Assembly: GCF_000718785.1 (NCBI RefSeq)
Contig: NZ_JOCA01000027.1
Coordinates: 1-64,000 of the forward strand
Reading direction: 5' to 3'
Length of the DNA: 64,000 bases
Source of the DNA: Streptomyces sp. NRRL WC-3626
GTDB taxonomy: Bacteria > Actinomycetota > Actinomycetes > Streptomycetales > Streptomycetaceae
The translations under genes and the position numbers were made by a program. Below the pieces are notes generated by a model. That model searched no databases. It was not told the DNA's origin and saw only the letters and a list, made by a program, of their open reading frames with translations. Shown one piece after another: positions 45,871-54,965 of this stretch (position 1 is the stretch's first letter; each line of letters starts with the position of its first letter).

Positions 45871-46086
45871 ATGGCACCCATTCCGACACCCTCGGCGGAA
45901 CCCCAGGACAGCCCGGACGCCTATGTCGGCCTTGCCGCGGACCGGGCCGAGGACCTCGCGCGCGAGCGCGGCTGGTCGACGGTGCGGGCGCTCGCGCCGG
46001 GGACGATCATCACCATGGAGTACCGCATGGGCCGGCTCAACTTCGAGGTGCGGGACGGCCGGGTGGCGCGGGCCTGGAAGGGCTGA
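45871..46086 (+). CDS. I78-family peptidase inhibitor
   Basis: 71 residues from ATG 45871. The pattern [55 protein letters not shown] fits the I78 inhibitor family (related to potato inhibitor I), with the reactive loop around [10 protein letters not shown] and the RLN(F/V) element. No signal peptide is visible, so it may protect against intracellular proteases or leave by another route. TAGCGT about 10 nt before the ATG suggests a leaderless mRNA. It ends 9 bp from the convergent PAP2 gene. Confidence 0.85.
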   Translation: MAPIPTPSAEPQDSPDAYVGLAADRAEDLARERGWSTVRALAPGTIITMEYRMGRLNFEVRDGRVARAWKG

Positions 46087-46095
46087 CGCCCGCCG

Positions 46096-47097
46096 TCAGG
46101 GGCGGCTCGCCGACGTCGTGCCGCGCGGGTGGCGCTCCGGGTGTGGCGGGCGGCGGCTGCCCGCCGGTGTGACCGGGGAGCGCTCCCCGCGGGTCGTGTG
46201 CGGCCCGGGTGCCAGGTAGGCAGGCGACCGGGTGGACGGGCGCCCCGTGGCGAGCGGCTCGGGAGCCGCGTCGGCGCGGTCCGTGAGCGGCTTGAGCATG
46301 ACGGGCCGCGCGAGAGCGCCGGGCTCGGCCGCGCCCGCCCGGCGTACCCGCCAGCGGGCCCGGAGGTCGAAGATCCGCGCCTCCGTGCGGGCGATCAGCG
46401 GCTCGAACCAGGGCAGCGCCAGCAGGATCAGCAGGCCCGCGACCCAGCCCAGGACCACATCGCTCAGCCAGTGCGTCCCGATGTACACGGTGGACAGTCC
46501 CACCCCGAGCGAAGTGACCGCGGACAGGGCGGACAGCCAGCGGCGCGCTCTCGGGGTGGAGGCCAGATAGGCCAGGATTCCCCAGGTCACCACGGCGTTC
46601 GCGGTGTGGCCGCTGGGAAATATATCGCCGCCGAGCCACATCTCGTTCGAGCCGATCTCGGTGGCGTAGTGCGGGCCGAGGCGGCCCATGCCGTACTTCG
46701 CGGCACCGACGGTGACGTTGAGCAGCAGCAGGGAGACACCGAGGGCGAGCAGGGGACGCAGCGTGTGCTGCCGCCAGGAGCGCCAGCCCAGCCAGGCCGC
46801 CACCATCACGGCGGTCGGGCCGCGCTGGCCGAGCACCACGTAGTAGTCGACGAAGGCGTGGATCTCGGACCACTGCTGGTAGGGGCGGAAGAACATCACC
46901 TGCCAGTCCAGCCGGACCAGCCAGGAGGTGATCAGCACGGCCCACACGATCGCCAGATAGAAGGCCAGGGAGGCGCCGAACAGCACCACCCGGTGCCGGC
47001 TCATTCGCGGCACGCCGATGTGAGCCGGTCGTTCCGGCTCACGATCCAGCCTCGCGAACACCCGGTCCAGACGGGTGGGCTTCCGTTCGGTACGCAC
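46096..47097 (-). CDS. PAP2-family membrane phosphatase
   Basis: 333 residues from GTG 47097, a tentative start without a Shine-Dalgarno sequence; an ATG at 47172 is in frame. Six membrane segments; phosphatase motifs KYGMGRLGPHY (a variant of K-x6-RP), FPSGHTAN and STVYIGTHWLSDVVLG, with the catalytic His residues in PSGHT and GTHWLSD. The C-terminal ~85 residues are Pro/Arg-rich and cytoplasmic. Substrates may be phosphatidate, undecaprenyl pyrophosphate or phosphoinositides. It is convergent with the I78 gene. Confidence 0.88.
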   Translation of the reverse strand: MRTERKPTRLDRVFARLDREPERPAHIGVPRMSRHRVVLFGASLAFYLAIVWAVLITSWLVRLDWQVMFFRPYQQWSEIHAFVDYYVVLGQRGPTAVMVAAWLGWRSWRQHTLRPLLALGVSLLLLNVTVGAAKYGMGRLGPHYATEIGSNEMWLGGDIFPSGHTANAVVTWGILAYLASTPRARRWLSALSAVTSLGVGLSTVYIGTHWLSDVVLGWVAGLLILLALPWFEPLIARTEARIFDLRARWRVRRAGAAEPGALARPVMLKPLTDRADAAPEPLATGRPSTRSPAYLAPGPHTTRGERSPVTPAGSRRPPHPERHPRGTTSASRP

Positions 47098-47335
47098 CCA
47101 ATCGACGTTACAGCGAGTGAGCGCGGAACCCTGTCGAATCAGCCTCTTTGTGATGACGATGTGATGTGGCATTCCTCTCAGGAGGACCTTTAATGCCGGT
47201 GAATCCCTAAACCCCGGATGCCCCGGACTTCAATTCCTTTGATCATTCAGGGCGAGGGTTTTATCGCGCTTTTAAATTCGTTCACCGGGGGCTCGTACGG
47301 AATTTCCCCGGCGCTCATCGGCCGTCCGGGGCGGG
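47098..47335. other. AT-rich intergenic segment with a 5-codon ORF
   Basis: This 238-bp gap is markedly richer in A/T than its surroundings, especially 47150-47320 (for example TTTTATCGCGCTTTTAAATTCG). At 47180-47186 is CAGGAGG, and 7 nt later ATG CCG GTG AAT CCC TAA (47193-47210) encodes MPVNP. No gene follows on the plus strand within 1.7 kb, so it is either a relic of a lost gene's start or a tiny leader peptide. The rest holds nothing I can assign. Confidence 0.45.
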
Positions 47336-48658
47336 TCAGGGCGGACCGGAGCCGTTCAGCCAGAAGGCCCCGTACACCGCCGAGGCCACCGCGACCGCCC
47401 CCACGACCAGCGCCGACCTGCGCGTACGCAGCCGGGCCAGGGCCAGGGCGAGGGGCAGCAGCAGGGGGAAGGCGGGCAGCAGCAGCCGCGGCTTCGAGCC
47501 GAAGTAGCTCGACGCGCACAGGGCGAGCGCGGTGACGACACCGGCGTACACCAGCAGGGGGAGCGGCTGCCGCTGCCGTACACAGACGACGTACAGCCGG
47601 AGCAGGAGGCCGACGCCGATCAGCAGGCCGAGGCCCGCGAGGGCGGACGGGAACGACGTGAACTTGGCGGCGACGAAACGGGCGAAGGCGTAGCCGCCGT
47701 CGAAGCCGTTGCGCCACCCGGCCTGTACATCGAGATATCCCAGCGGTCCGTCTCCGGTGCGGTGGCCGACCCACAGAACGTAACCGGCGGCTCCGAGGGG
47801 CGCGAGGAGCATGCCGAGGATCCGGCGCAGGCGCACCTCCGGAAGGTGCGGCGCGCTCCGGGCGCCCTCCGGTGCGGGGGCGCGCCGCTCCGGCGCGGGT
47901 GCGCCGGAGTGTCCGCCCGGCCGTGCGCCGTCCGCGGGCGCCGTGCTGCGGTGCCGCGCGAAAGGGGTGCGGTCCCGCGTGCGGTCCCGTATGCGATCCC
48001 GCGTGCGGTCCCGTGGGCGTTCGCGGAGGAACGCGGCGATGCCCGCCGCCCAGACCGCCGCGACCACCGCCAGCCCCACCGGGCGGGTCAGGCCCGCCAG
48101 GCCGGCCAGGACTCCCGCCGTCACCCAGCGCCCCGTCAGCACGGCGTACAGCGACCACGCGGCGAGCGCGGTGAACAGGGACTCGCTGTACGCCATCGAC
48201 TGCACGATCCCGACCGGCAGCACCGCCCACAGCAGCACCGCGCACACCCCGGCCCGGCGCCCGTACACGTGGTCGGCCACGGCGAAGATCCCCCAGGCCG
48301 CCGCGAGCGAGGCGAGCACGGCCACCACGAAGCCGCCGTCGGCGTACGACAGCGGGGACACCGTCGCGACCAGCCGCTCCAGCCATGGCAGCAGCGGGAA
48401 GAACGCCAGGTTGGAGTGCACGTCGCCGTTGGGCAGCCGCACCTCGTAGCCGTACCCGAGTTCGGCGACCCTCGTGTACCAGAGCGCGTCCCAGCGGGCG
48501 GTCAGCAGGGTGTACGCGTCCTTGCCGCGCGCCCCGCTCCACACGGCCAGCACCACCAGGCCCAGGGCACGCACGGCGGCGTACCCGAGGAGCGCGGGGG
48601 CGGCGCGGCGCAGGGCGCCGGAGCGCGCCGGGGCGACGCGTACGTCGAGATCGTTCAC
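47336..48658 (-). CDS. Polytopic membrane glycosyltransferase (GT-C/mannosyltransferase-like)
   Basis: 440 residues from GTG 48658. About ten membrane helices. The first periplasmic loop has ARWDALWYTRVAELGYGYEV, where Asp/Trp/Tyr suit a GT-C active site, and later come HSNLAFFPLLPWLERL, SMAYSESLFTALAAWSLYAVLTG and AGLTRPVGL, typical of the PIG-V/DUF2029-like group using polyprenyl-phosphate sugars. A hydrophilic Arg/Pro insertion (RDRTRDRIRDRTRDRT...) of ~75 residues interrupts the helices near residue 215. The acceptor is unknown. Confidence 0.82.
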   Translation of the reverse strand: MNDLDVRVAPARSGALRRAAPALLGYAAVRALGLVVLAVWSGARGKDAYTLLTARWDALWYTRVAELGYGYEVRLPNGDVHSNLAFFPLLPWLERLVATVSPLSYADGGFVVAVLASLAAAWGIFAVADHVYGRRAGVCAVLLWAVLPVGIVQSMAYSESLFTALAAWSLYAVLTGRWVTAGVLAGLAGLTRPVGLAVVAAVWAAGIAAFLRERPRDRTRDRIRDRTRDRTPFARHRSTAPADGARPGGHSGAPAPERRAPAPEGARSAPHLPEVRLRRILGMLLAPLGAAGYVLWVGHRTGDGPLGYLDVQAGWRNGFDGGYAFARFVAAKFTSFPSALAGLGLLIGVGLLLRLYVVCVRQRQPLPLLVYAGVVTALALCASSYFGSKPRLLLPAFPLLLPLALALARLRTRRSALVVGAVAVASAVYGAFWLNGSGPP

Positions 48659-48922
48659 CCGCCCGATTATCGACCCGGCGGGGAACCGGTCCGCCCGGCG
48701 CGGGCGTGTGACCACCACGGGAGGAGTGGTGTACGCCACATGGATCCGCCGGGACAGTGAGAGGCCCGCCACTCGACCCCGGCTTCCACTCGCGTACTCT
48801 GACGTGTCACTCGCCGATCGCTGCGCGGGCCGGGGATCACCGCTCCTCCCCGGCCGAGTCACGGGGGAGTCCCCGACCCTGTGAGCCCGCCGATCGCGAG
48901 GGAACATCTGGGAGGTACGTAC

Positions 48923-50524
48923 ATGTCCGGGACGACCACGGCCGCCGCCGCGCTGCGCCGTCGGGCGGCCGGGGCCGGTGCCAACCGCTGGGTGGTGCTC
49001 GTCGTCCTGTGCGCCAGCCTGCTCCTGGTCGCCGTCGACGCCACCGTGCTGCACGTGGCGGTTCCCGCGGTCACCGAGGACCTCAGGCCCGGCGCGATGG
49101 AACTGCTCTGGATCGTCGACGCCTATCCGTTGGTCTGCGCCTCGCTGCTGATCCTCTTCGGCACCCTCGGGGACCGGATCGGCCGCAGACGCGTACTGCT
49201 GCTCGGCTACGCCCTGTTCGGCGTCGCCTCCGGCATGGCGGCCCTCGCGGACAGCGCGCAGGTGCTGATCGTCGCGCGGGCGCTGCTCGGCGTCGGCGGC
49301 GCGATGATCATGCCGGCGACGCTGTCGATCCTGCGCCAGGTCTTCCCCGACCGGCGCGAGCGGGCGCTCGCCATCGGCATCTGGAGCGCGGTCGCCGCCG
49401 TCGGCGCGGCGGTCGGCCCGCTGCTCGGCGGGTTCCTGCTGGAGCACTTCTGGTGGGGCTCGGTGTTCCTGGTCAACATCCCGCTGATGCTGGTCAGCCT
49501 CCCGGTCGGACGCCTTCTGCTGCCCGAGTCGAAGGGCGCGGGCGACGGGCCCTGGGACGTGGTCGGCGCGCTGATGGCCGCGGCCGGACTGTTCGCGATG
49601 GTCCTCGGTGTGAAGCGGCTCGGCGGCGAGGCGTCCGCCGCCGGTGTGTGGACCCTGCTGCCGCTGCTCCTGGGCGCCGGTCTGCTGGCCGCGTTCGTAC
49701 GGCGGCAGCGGCGGCGGGCGCATCCGCTGGTCGACCTGCGGATGTTCGCCCGGCCGGCGTTCAGTACGTCGGTGGGGTGCATCGTGCTGGCGATGCTCGC
49801 GCTGGTCGGGCTGGAACTGATCGCCGCCCAGTATCTCCAGCTGGTGCTGGGGCTCTCTCCGCTGGAGACCGGGCTGCGGCTGCTGCCGCTGACGATCGCC
49901 GCGATGGCGGCCGGGCTGGCGGGGGCGCGGATGCTGCGCCGGTTCGGGCCGCGCCGCATGGTCTGCGCCGGCTTCTGTCTGACCGCGGCCGCGGTGGTGG
50001 CCCTGACCGGGATGGGCGGGCAGGACGACTGGCCGCTGCTGCTGACCGGGTTCGTGCTGCTCGGCCTGGGGCTGGAGACCACGCTGTTCGGGGCGTACGA
50101 GTCGATGCTCAGCGAGGCGCCGGCGGCGTCGGCGGGTGGGGCGGCGGCGATCGGGGAGACCTCGTACCAGTTGGGCGCCGGTATCGGGATCGCGCTGCTC
50201 GGCAGTGTGATGAACGCGGCGTATGCGCCCGGCCTCGCGGAGGTCCCCGGGGTACCGGGGGAGGCGTCCTCGGCGGCGTCGCACTCGCTGGGGGAGGCGT
50301 ACGAGGTGGCCGACGGGCTCGGCGGGCCGGTGGGGAGCGCGTTGCGGGAGGCGGCGCGGGAGGCGTTCGTGCACGGGCTGCATGTGACGTTGCTGGTCAG
50401 CGCGGGGCTGTTGTTGCTCGGGGCGTTGATGGCGTTGCGGTTGCCGCGGGCGATGCAGTGTGAGGCCGCCGCGGTGGAGGTGCCCGCGCCTCGGGGAGCG
50501 GTGGAGTCACGCGTGTCGGTGTGA
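48923..50524 (+). CDS. MFS transporter, DHA2 family (14 TMS)
   Basis: 533 residues from ATG 48923 (GGGAGG at 48910-48915). Fourteen predicted membrane segments; DHA2 motifs are LDATVLHVAVPAVTEDL-like in TM1 (VDATVLHVAVPAVTEDL), motif A LGDRIGRRRVLLLGY and motif C-like GAAVGPLLGGFLLEHFWWGSVFLVNIP. Such proteins export drugs or antiseptic cations by proton antiport. There is no adjacent TetR regulator. The following gene begins 121 bp downstream with its own palindrome, so this gene is probably a single unit. Confidence 0.9.
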   Translation: MSGTTTAAAALRRRAAGAGANRWVVLVVLCASLLLVAVDATVLHVAVPAVTEDLRPGAMELLWIVDAYPLVCASLLILFGTLGDRIGRRRVLLLGYALFGVASGMAALADSAQVLIVARALLGVGGAMIMPATLSILRQVFPDRRERALAIGIWSAVAAVGAAVGPLLGGFLLEHFWWGSVFLVNIPLMLVSLPVGRLLLPESKGAGDGPWDVVGALMAAAGLFAMVLGVKRLGGEASAAGVWTLLPLLLGAGLLAAFVRRQRRRAHPLVDLRMFARPAFSTSVGCIVLAMLALVGLELIAAQYLQLVLGLSPLETGLRLLPLTIAAMAAGLAGARMLRRFGPRRMVCAGFCLTAAAVVALTGMGGQDDWPLLLTGFVLLGLGLETTLFGAYESMLSEAPAASAGGAAAIGETSYQLGAGIGIALLGSVMNAAYAPGLAEVPGVPGEASSAASHSLGEAYEVADGLGGPVGSALREAAREAFVHGLHVTLLVSAGLLLLGALMALRLPRAMQCEAAAVEVPAPRGAVESRVSV

Positions 50525-50607
50525 CCGTATGTGTCCTCCCGTCCCGGACGGGGAAGGGCAGGGTGGACGTGCCGGGGGCTGCCGCGTACCGTCGGTGCGG
50601 TGTTGGG

Positions 50608-50622
50608 ACTAGCGGTGCTAGT
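50608..50622. promoter_or_regulatory. ACTAGC-GGT-GCTAGT palindrome upstream of the acyl-CoA dehydrogenase gene
   Basis: A perfect 6-bp-arm inverted repeat with a 3-bp spacer, 23 bp before the ATG and overlapping the likely promoter (GCTAGTTTTC). Sequences of this form are typical TetR or MarR operators. No candidate regulator gene adjoins. Confidence 0.5.
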
Positions 50623-50645
50623 TTTCGTTTTCGGAGGGTGAATCC

Positions 50646-51836
50646 ATGTCCGCGTCCGCGAAACCGCCCCCCTTCGACCCCGCCGATCCGCTCGGCCTCG
50701 ACGAGCTGCTGGAGCCGGAGGACCTGGCCGTGCGGGACACCGTGCGGGCCTGGGCCGCCGACCGGGTGCTGCCGGAGGTCGCCGGCTGGTACGAGAAGGG
50801 CGAGCTGCCCGGTATCCGGGAGCTGGCCCGGGAGCTCGGCGGGATCGGCGCGCTCGGCATGTCCCTCGACGGCTACGGCTGCGCGGGCGCGAGCGCCGTC
50901 CAGTACGGGCTCGCCTGTCTGGAGCTGGAGGCGGCCGACTCCGGGATCCGGTCCCTGGTCTCCGTACAGGGCTCGCTCGCCATGTACGCCATCCACCGCT
51001 TCGGCAGCGAGGAGCAGAAACGGGAGTGGCTGCCCCGGATGGCCGCCGGCGAGGTCATCGGCTGCTTCGGGCTGACCGAGCCCGACGTCGGCTCCGACCC
51101 CGCCGCCATGCGCACCCACGCCAAGAAGGACGGCACCGACTGGGTGCTCAGCGGGCGCAAGATGTGGATCACCAACGGTTCCGTGGCCGGAGTCGCCGTC
51201 GTGTGGGCGCGGACCGACGAGGGAATCCGCGGCTTCGCCGTACCCACCGGCACCCCCGGCTTCTCCGCGCCCGAGATCAAGCACAAGTGGTCGCTGCGCG
51301 CCTCCGTCACCAGCGAGCTGGTCCTCGACGGCGTACGGCTGCCCGCCGACGCCGTACTGCCCGGGGTGACCGGTCTCAAGGGCCCGCTCAGCTGTCTCTC
51401 GCACGCCCGGTACGGGATCGTCTGGGGCGCCATGGGCGCCGCGCGGAGCTGCTTCGAGGCGGCCGTCGACTACGCCACGTCACGGGAGCAGTTCGGGCGG
51501 CCCATCGGCGGGTTCCAGCTGACCCAGGCCAAACTCGCCGACATGGCGGTCGAACTGCACAAGGGGATTCTGCTCGCCCACCATCTGGGGCGGCGCATGG
51601 ACGCCGGCCGCCTGCGTCCCGAGCAGGTCAGCTTCGGCAAGCTCAACAACGTCCGCGAGGCCCTCGACATCTGCCGTACGGCCCGTACGATCCTCGGCGC
51701 CAACGGGATCTCGCTGGAGTACCCGGTCATGCGGCACGCGACGAACCTCGAATCGGTGCTGACGTACGAGGGCACCGTCGAGATGCACCAGCTCGTGCTG
51801 GGCAAGGCGCTCACCGGGCTCGACGCCTTCCGGTGA
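50646..51836 (+). CDS. Acyl-CoA dehydrogenase, glutaryl-CoA dehydrogenase-like
   Basis: 396 residues from ATG 50646 (GGAGGG 8 nt upstream). Flavin-binding CFGLTEPDVGSDPAAMRT and KMWITNGSVAGVAVVWAR, then DYATSREQFGRPIGGFQLTQAKLADM, and the catalytic Glu in LTYEGTVEMHQLVLGKALTG. The EGT placement and the ICRTARTILGANGISLEYPVMRHATNLESV block match glutaryl-CoA dehydrogenases, which oxidise and decarboxylate glutaryl-CoA to crotonyl-CoA in lysine/tryptophan catabolism. The exact substrate cannot be read from the sequence. Confidence 0.88.
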   Translation: MSASAKPPPFDPADPLGLDELLEPEDLAVRDTVRAWAADRVLPEVAGWYEKGELPGIRELARELGGIGALGMSLDGYGCAGASAVQYGLACLELEAADSGIRSLVSVQGSLAMYAIHRFGSEEQKREWLPRMAAGEVIGCFGLTEPDVGSDPAAMRTHAKKDGTDWVLSGRKMWITNGSVAGVAVVWARTDEGIRGFAVPTGTPGFSAPEIKHKWSLRASVTSELVLDGVRLPADAVLPGVTGLKGPLSCLSHARYGIVWGAMGAARSCFEAAVDYATSREQFGRPIGGFQLTQAKLADMAVELHKGILLAHHLGRRMDAGRLRPEQVSFGKLNNVREALDICRTARTILGANGISLEYPVMRHATNLESVLTYEGTVEMHQLVLGKALTGLDAFR

Positions 51837-51872
51837 GTGCCCGAGGGGGCAGGGCCGGGGAGCGGCCCTGCC

Positions 51873-52310
51873 TCAGCTCTGGTTGAAGAAGCCGTCCGAA
51901 CGGTGCGCGGCCGGCTCACCGCTGACGACCTCGGTGTCGGCCGGGCTGAGCAGGAACACCCGGTTCGACACCCGCTCGATGGAGCCGCGCAGACCGAAGA
52001 TCAGACCCGCGGCGAAGTCGACGACGCGCTTGGCGTCACCGGCGTCCATGGCCGTGAGGTTCATGATGACGGGAACGCCCTCGCGGAACAGCTCACCGAT
52101 GGCACGGGCGTCCCGGAAGCTGTCCGGGGTGACCGTGCCGATCCGGCGCCCCCGCTCCTCGGCGACGTCCGCGGCGACCTTGACCCGCGGATCGGTGACC
52201 CAGGCCTCGCCGGGCTCGGCCCCGTCGGAGTAGTCGTCGTCGTAGTAACGCTCGTCTTCGTTGTCGTCGACGAGGCCGAGCCAGGCACTCGCCTTGCGTA
52301 CCGATCCCAT
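51873..52310 (-). CDS. sflA: SepF-like cell-division protein (SflA type)
   Basis: 145 residues from ATG 52310 with GAGAGGAGG just upstream. An N-terminal segment ([26 protein letters not shown]) and acidic linker precede the SepF core [70 protein letters not shown]. SepF binds FtsZ and membranes. Streptomyces has a main sepF in the ftsZ cluster plus SepF-like paralogues that restrict FtsZ placement; as I recall it, the one in this chromosomal neighbourhood is SflA. The gene is solitary, without ftsZ or ylmD nearby, which fits a paralogue. Confidence 0.85.
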   Translation of the reverse strand: MGSVRKASAWLGLVDDNEDERYYDDDYSDGAEPGEAWVTDPRVKVAADVAEERGRRIGTVTPDSFRDARAIGELFREGVPVIMNLTAMDAGDAKRVVDFAAGLIFGLRGSIERVSNRVFLLSPADTEVVSGEPAAHRSDGFFNQS

Positions 52311-52513
52311 GGACGCCTCCTCTCACAGCGGTCTTGTGTGCTTTCCGCATCCCTATCGTCGACCATGATGCGGACGTCGCGCCAAGTGGATAGACGCCGC
52401 GCGGGGGGTTTGTGACGGTACTGGTGCACAGCTGATCCGTCGAGACTCCGTGTCCCCCAAGGGTCTTGGTGTAAACGGATGCTGACTGTGAGTGAAATAT
52501 GATTCTTCCCGGC

Positions 52514-52543
52514 GTACGGGTGAGGAAGGGTACGTACGGGTGA
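52514..52543. repeat. Direct repeat GTACGGGTGA x2, 20-bp period, upstream of the DUF5685 gene
   Basis: GTACGGGTGA occurs at 52514-52523 and again at 52534-52543, exactly 20 bp (about two helical turns) apart, 58-87 bp before the GTG at 52601. The spacing suits a regulator that binds two sites on one DNA face. The region shared with the divergent sflA gene (52311-52600) also holds TATGAT at 52496 as a possible -10. Confidence 0.5.
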
Positions 52544-52600
52544 ACGCCGGGCCCGATACGATGCCGCCGCTGAACGTCGTACAACTGCACGGGGGATGTC

Positions 52601-53764
52601 GTGTTCGGAATGGTCAGGCCGTGTCGGCACCGGCTCGGGGAGAAGCTCACCGCCCAGTGGATGGCCCATCTGTGCGGGCTGTGTCTCGCCCTGCGCGGGG
52701 ATCACGGGCAGCTCGCGCGGATCGTCACCAACTACGACGGGCTGCTGATATCCGTCCTGACGGAGGCTCAGGCGGCCCGCCCGGAGGCGGGGCGGCGCAC
52801 CGCGGGGCCGTGTCCGCTGCGCGGGATGCGCACCGCGTCCGTCGCGCACGGTGAGGGCGCGCGGCTCGCGGCGGCCGTCTCCCTCGTCCTCGCCTCCGCC
52901 AAGGTGCGCGACCATGTCGCCGACGGTGACGGGATGCTGGCGCGCAAGCCGGTCGCGCTCGCCGCGCGGCGGGTGGCGGCGGGCTGGGACCGGGCGGGGG
53001 CGCGGACCGGTTCGGCCGTCGGCTTCGACACCGCCGTCCTCGTCGACGCCGTGGACCGGCAGACCGGCATCGAGACCCTCGCCGGGCCCGGCACCCCGAT
53101 CCTCACCGTCACCGAGCCCACCGAGACCGCGACGGCGGCGGCCTTCGCGCACACCGCGGTGCTCGCCGGGCGGCCGGGCAACGCCGTACCGCTCGCGGAG
53201 GCCGGGCGTCTCTTCGGGCGCCTCGCGCATCTGCTGGACGCCGTGGAGGACCGGGAGGCCGACGCCGCCTCGGGTGCCTGGAACCCGCTCACCGCCACCG
53301 GGACCCCGCTGGAGGAGGCCCGCCGGCTCGCCGACGACGCGGTGCACGGCATCCGGCTCGCCCTGCGCGAGGCCGAGTTCACCGACGGTGGTCTCGCGCA
53401 CCGGCTGCTCGTCCATGAACTGCCCAACTCCGTCCATCGCGCCTTCGGTACGGTCTCCTGTGCCCACGGAGCGGGCCCCTACGCCCCTCCCGGCGGCCCC
53501 GGTGCCCCGCTCCCGCCCGGACCGCCGCGCCGTGACCCGCGCGGGCTGCTGGCCGGCTGCGCCGTGTGGCTGGGACTCGCCTGCACCTGTCAGCTGTGCT
53601 GCGGCACCTACGACGATCCCTGGAGCCGGGAGCAGAAGCAGGGGCCCTGCACCAACTGCGACTGCAGCGGGTGCGGCGACTGCTGCAGCTGCTGTGACTG
53701 CTGCAACTGCTGCGGTGAGGACGGATGCTGCGGCGACGGCTGCGACTGCGGCTGCGACTGCTGA
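52601..53764 (+). CDS. DUF5685 protein with a cysteine-rich C-terminal tail
   Basis: 387 residues from GTG 52601, opening MFGMVRPCRHRLGEKLTAQWMAHLCGLCLALRGDHGQLARIVTNYDGLL, typical of DUF5685: a largely helical domain with conserved Cys (C8, the CGLC pair, CPLRGMRT) that could hold a metal. After a Pro-rich linker (~300-325) a hydrophobic segment leads to a tail (CTNCDCSGCGDCCSCCDC... to the end) with 18 cysteines in the last 38 residues, resembling a metallothionein. The function is unknown. It diverges from sflA, and nothing else shares its unit. Confidence 0.85.
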   Translation: MFGMVRPCRHRLGEKLTAQWMAHLCGLCLALRGDHGQLARIVTNYDGLLISVLTEAQAARPEAGRRTAGPCPLRGMRTASVAHGEGARLAAAVSLVLASAKVRDHVADGDGMLARKPVALAARRVAAGWDRAGARTGSAVGFDTAVLVDAVDRQTGIETLAGPGTPILTVTEPTETATAAAFAHTAVLAGRPGNAVPLAEAGRLFGRLAHLLDAVEDREADAASGAWNPLTATGTPLEEARRLADDAVHGIRLALREAEFTDGGLAHRLLVHELPNSVHRAFGTVSCAHGAGPYAPPGGPGAPLPPGPPRRDPRGLLAGCAVWLGLACTCQLCCGTYDDPWSREQKQGPCTNCDCSGCGDCCSCCDCCNCCGEDGCCGDGCDCGCDC

Positions 53765-54062
53765 CGGACGGGTCATCCGGAGGGGCGAATTCCGGCCACG
53801 GCGCACCTGTTCGACCGGCCGTGATACGGGTGTGACCACGGGTAACGCGATCCCGCGTGGGGATCAAATCTCCTAGAGGGTTCAAAGGTTGACGGCCAAA
53901 AGGCACCCTTGCGCCGAACGGTCGGTCGGCCGAATACTCGCCCACAGCGCTTGTCAGGGGCACGGCATATTCGGAATCCGGGCATCCGGGGCCCCCTGAC
54001 TGCGCCTCACCGGGCCCACAACCCCACGAGGGCCCCCTACTTCCTTTGTGGAGGAACGAGAA

Positions 54063-54965
54063 GTGAGGATCAAGCGCACCACCCCCAGCAGCGGCATCTC
54101 GAGACGGACTCGGCTGATCGCCGTATCCACCGGCCTCGTGGCCGCCGCCGCGATCGCGGTCCCCAGCGCGAACGCGTCCGACACCCCCACCACCTTCAGC
54201 TCCGCCGAACTCAAGGGCGTCAGCGGCTCGGTGCTGAAGGCCGACGTCCCGGGCACCGCCTGGGCCGTCGACAGCGAGACCAACCGGGTGCTCCTGACGG
54301 TCGACAGCACCGTCTCCCAGGCCGAGATCAACAAGATCAAGCAGCAGGCCGGGGCCGACGCCGACGCGATCACCGTCAAGCGCACACCGGGTACGTTCAG
54401 CAAGCTCATCCAGGGCGGCGACGCCATCTACGCGAGCAGCTGGCGCTGCTCCCTCGGCTTCAACGTCCGCAGCAGCAGCGGTGCCGAGTACTTCCTGACC
54501 GCCGGTCACTGCACCGACGGCGCCGGCGCCTGGCGCGCCAGCTCCGGAGGCACCGTCATCGGACAGACGGCGGGCTCCAGCTTCCCGGGCAACGACTACG
54601 GCATCGTGCAGTACACGGGGTCCGTCGCCCGGCCCGGCACCGCCAACGGCGTGGACATCACCCGCGCGGCCACCCCGTCAGTGGGCACCACCGTCATCCG
54701 CGACGGTTCCACCACCGGCACCCACAGCGGCCGCGTCACCGCCCTGAACGCCACCGTCAACTACGGCGGCGGCGACGTCGTCTCCGGCCTCATCCAGACC
54801 ACGGTCTGCGCCGAGCCCGGCGACTCCGGCGGCTCGCTCTACGGCAGCAACGGCACCGCGTACGGTCTGACCTCCGGCGGCAGCGGCAACTGCTCCTCCG
54901 GCGGCACGACCTTCTTCCAGCCGGTGACCGAGGCCCTGAGCGCCTACGGGGTCAGCGTCTACTAG
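54063..54965 (+). CDS. Streptogrisin B-like secreted serine protease
   Basis: 300 residues from GTG 54063 (GGAGG at 54050-54054). Signal peptide ~1-38 (ends SANA), propeptide 39-115, mature enzyme from I116 ([20 protein letters not shown]), 185 residues as in S. griseus protease B. The catalytic triad is in [18 protein letters not shown] and [12 protein letters not shown]; four cysteines form the two conserved disulfides. The C-terminus [17 protein letters not shown] matches SGPB. The propeptide should act as an intramolecular chaperone. The 298-bp region upstream (53765-54062) must hold its promoter; I found no clear AdpA site. Confidence 0.93.
   Translation: MRIKRTTPSSGISRRTRLIAVSTGLVAAAAIAVPSANASDTPTTFSSAELKGVSGSVLKADVPGTAWAVDSETNRVLLTVDSTVSQAEINKIKQQAGADADAITVKRTPGTFSKLIQGGDAIYASSWRCSLGFNVRSSSGAEYFLTAGHCTDGAGAWRASSGGTVIGQTAGSSFPGNDYGIVQYTGSVARPGTANGVDITRAATPSVGTTVIRDGSTTGTHSGRVTALNATVNYGGGDVVSGLIQTTVCAEPGDSGGSLYGSNGTAYGLTSGGSGNCSSGGTTFFQPVTEALSAYGVSVY

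Noticed and set aside
47218..47535. Open frame MPRTSIPLIIQGEGF... on the plus strand in the AT-rich gap
   Set aside because: No RBS, it runs antisense into the glycosyltransferase gene and becomes Arg/Pro-rich; only the first ~35 codons lie in the gap and they match nothing I know.
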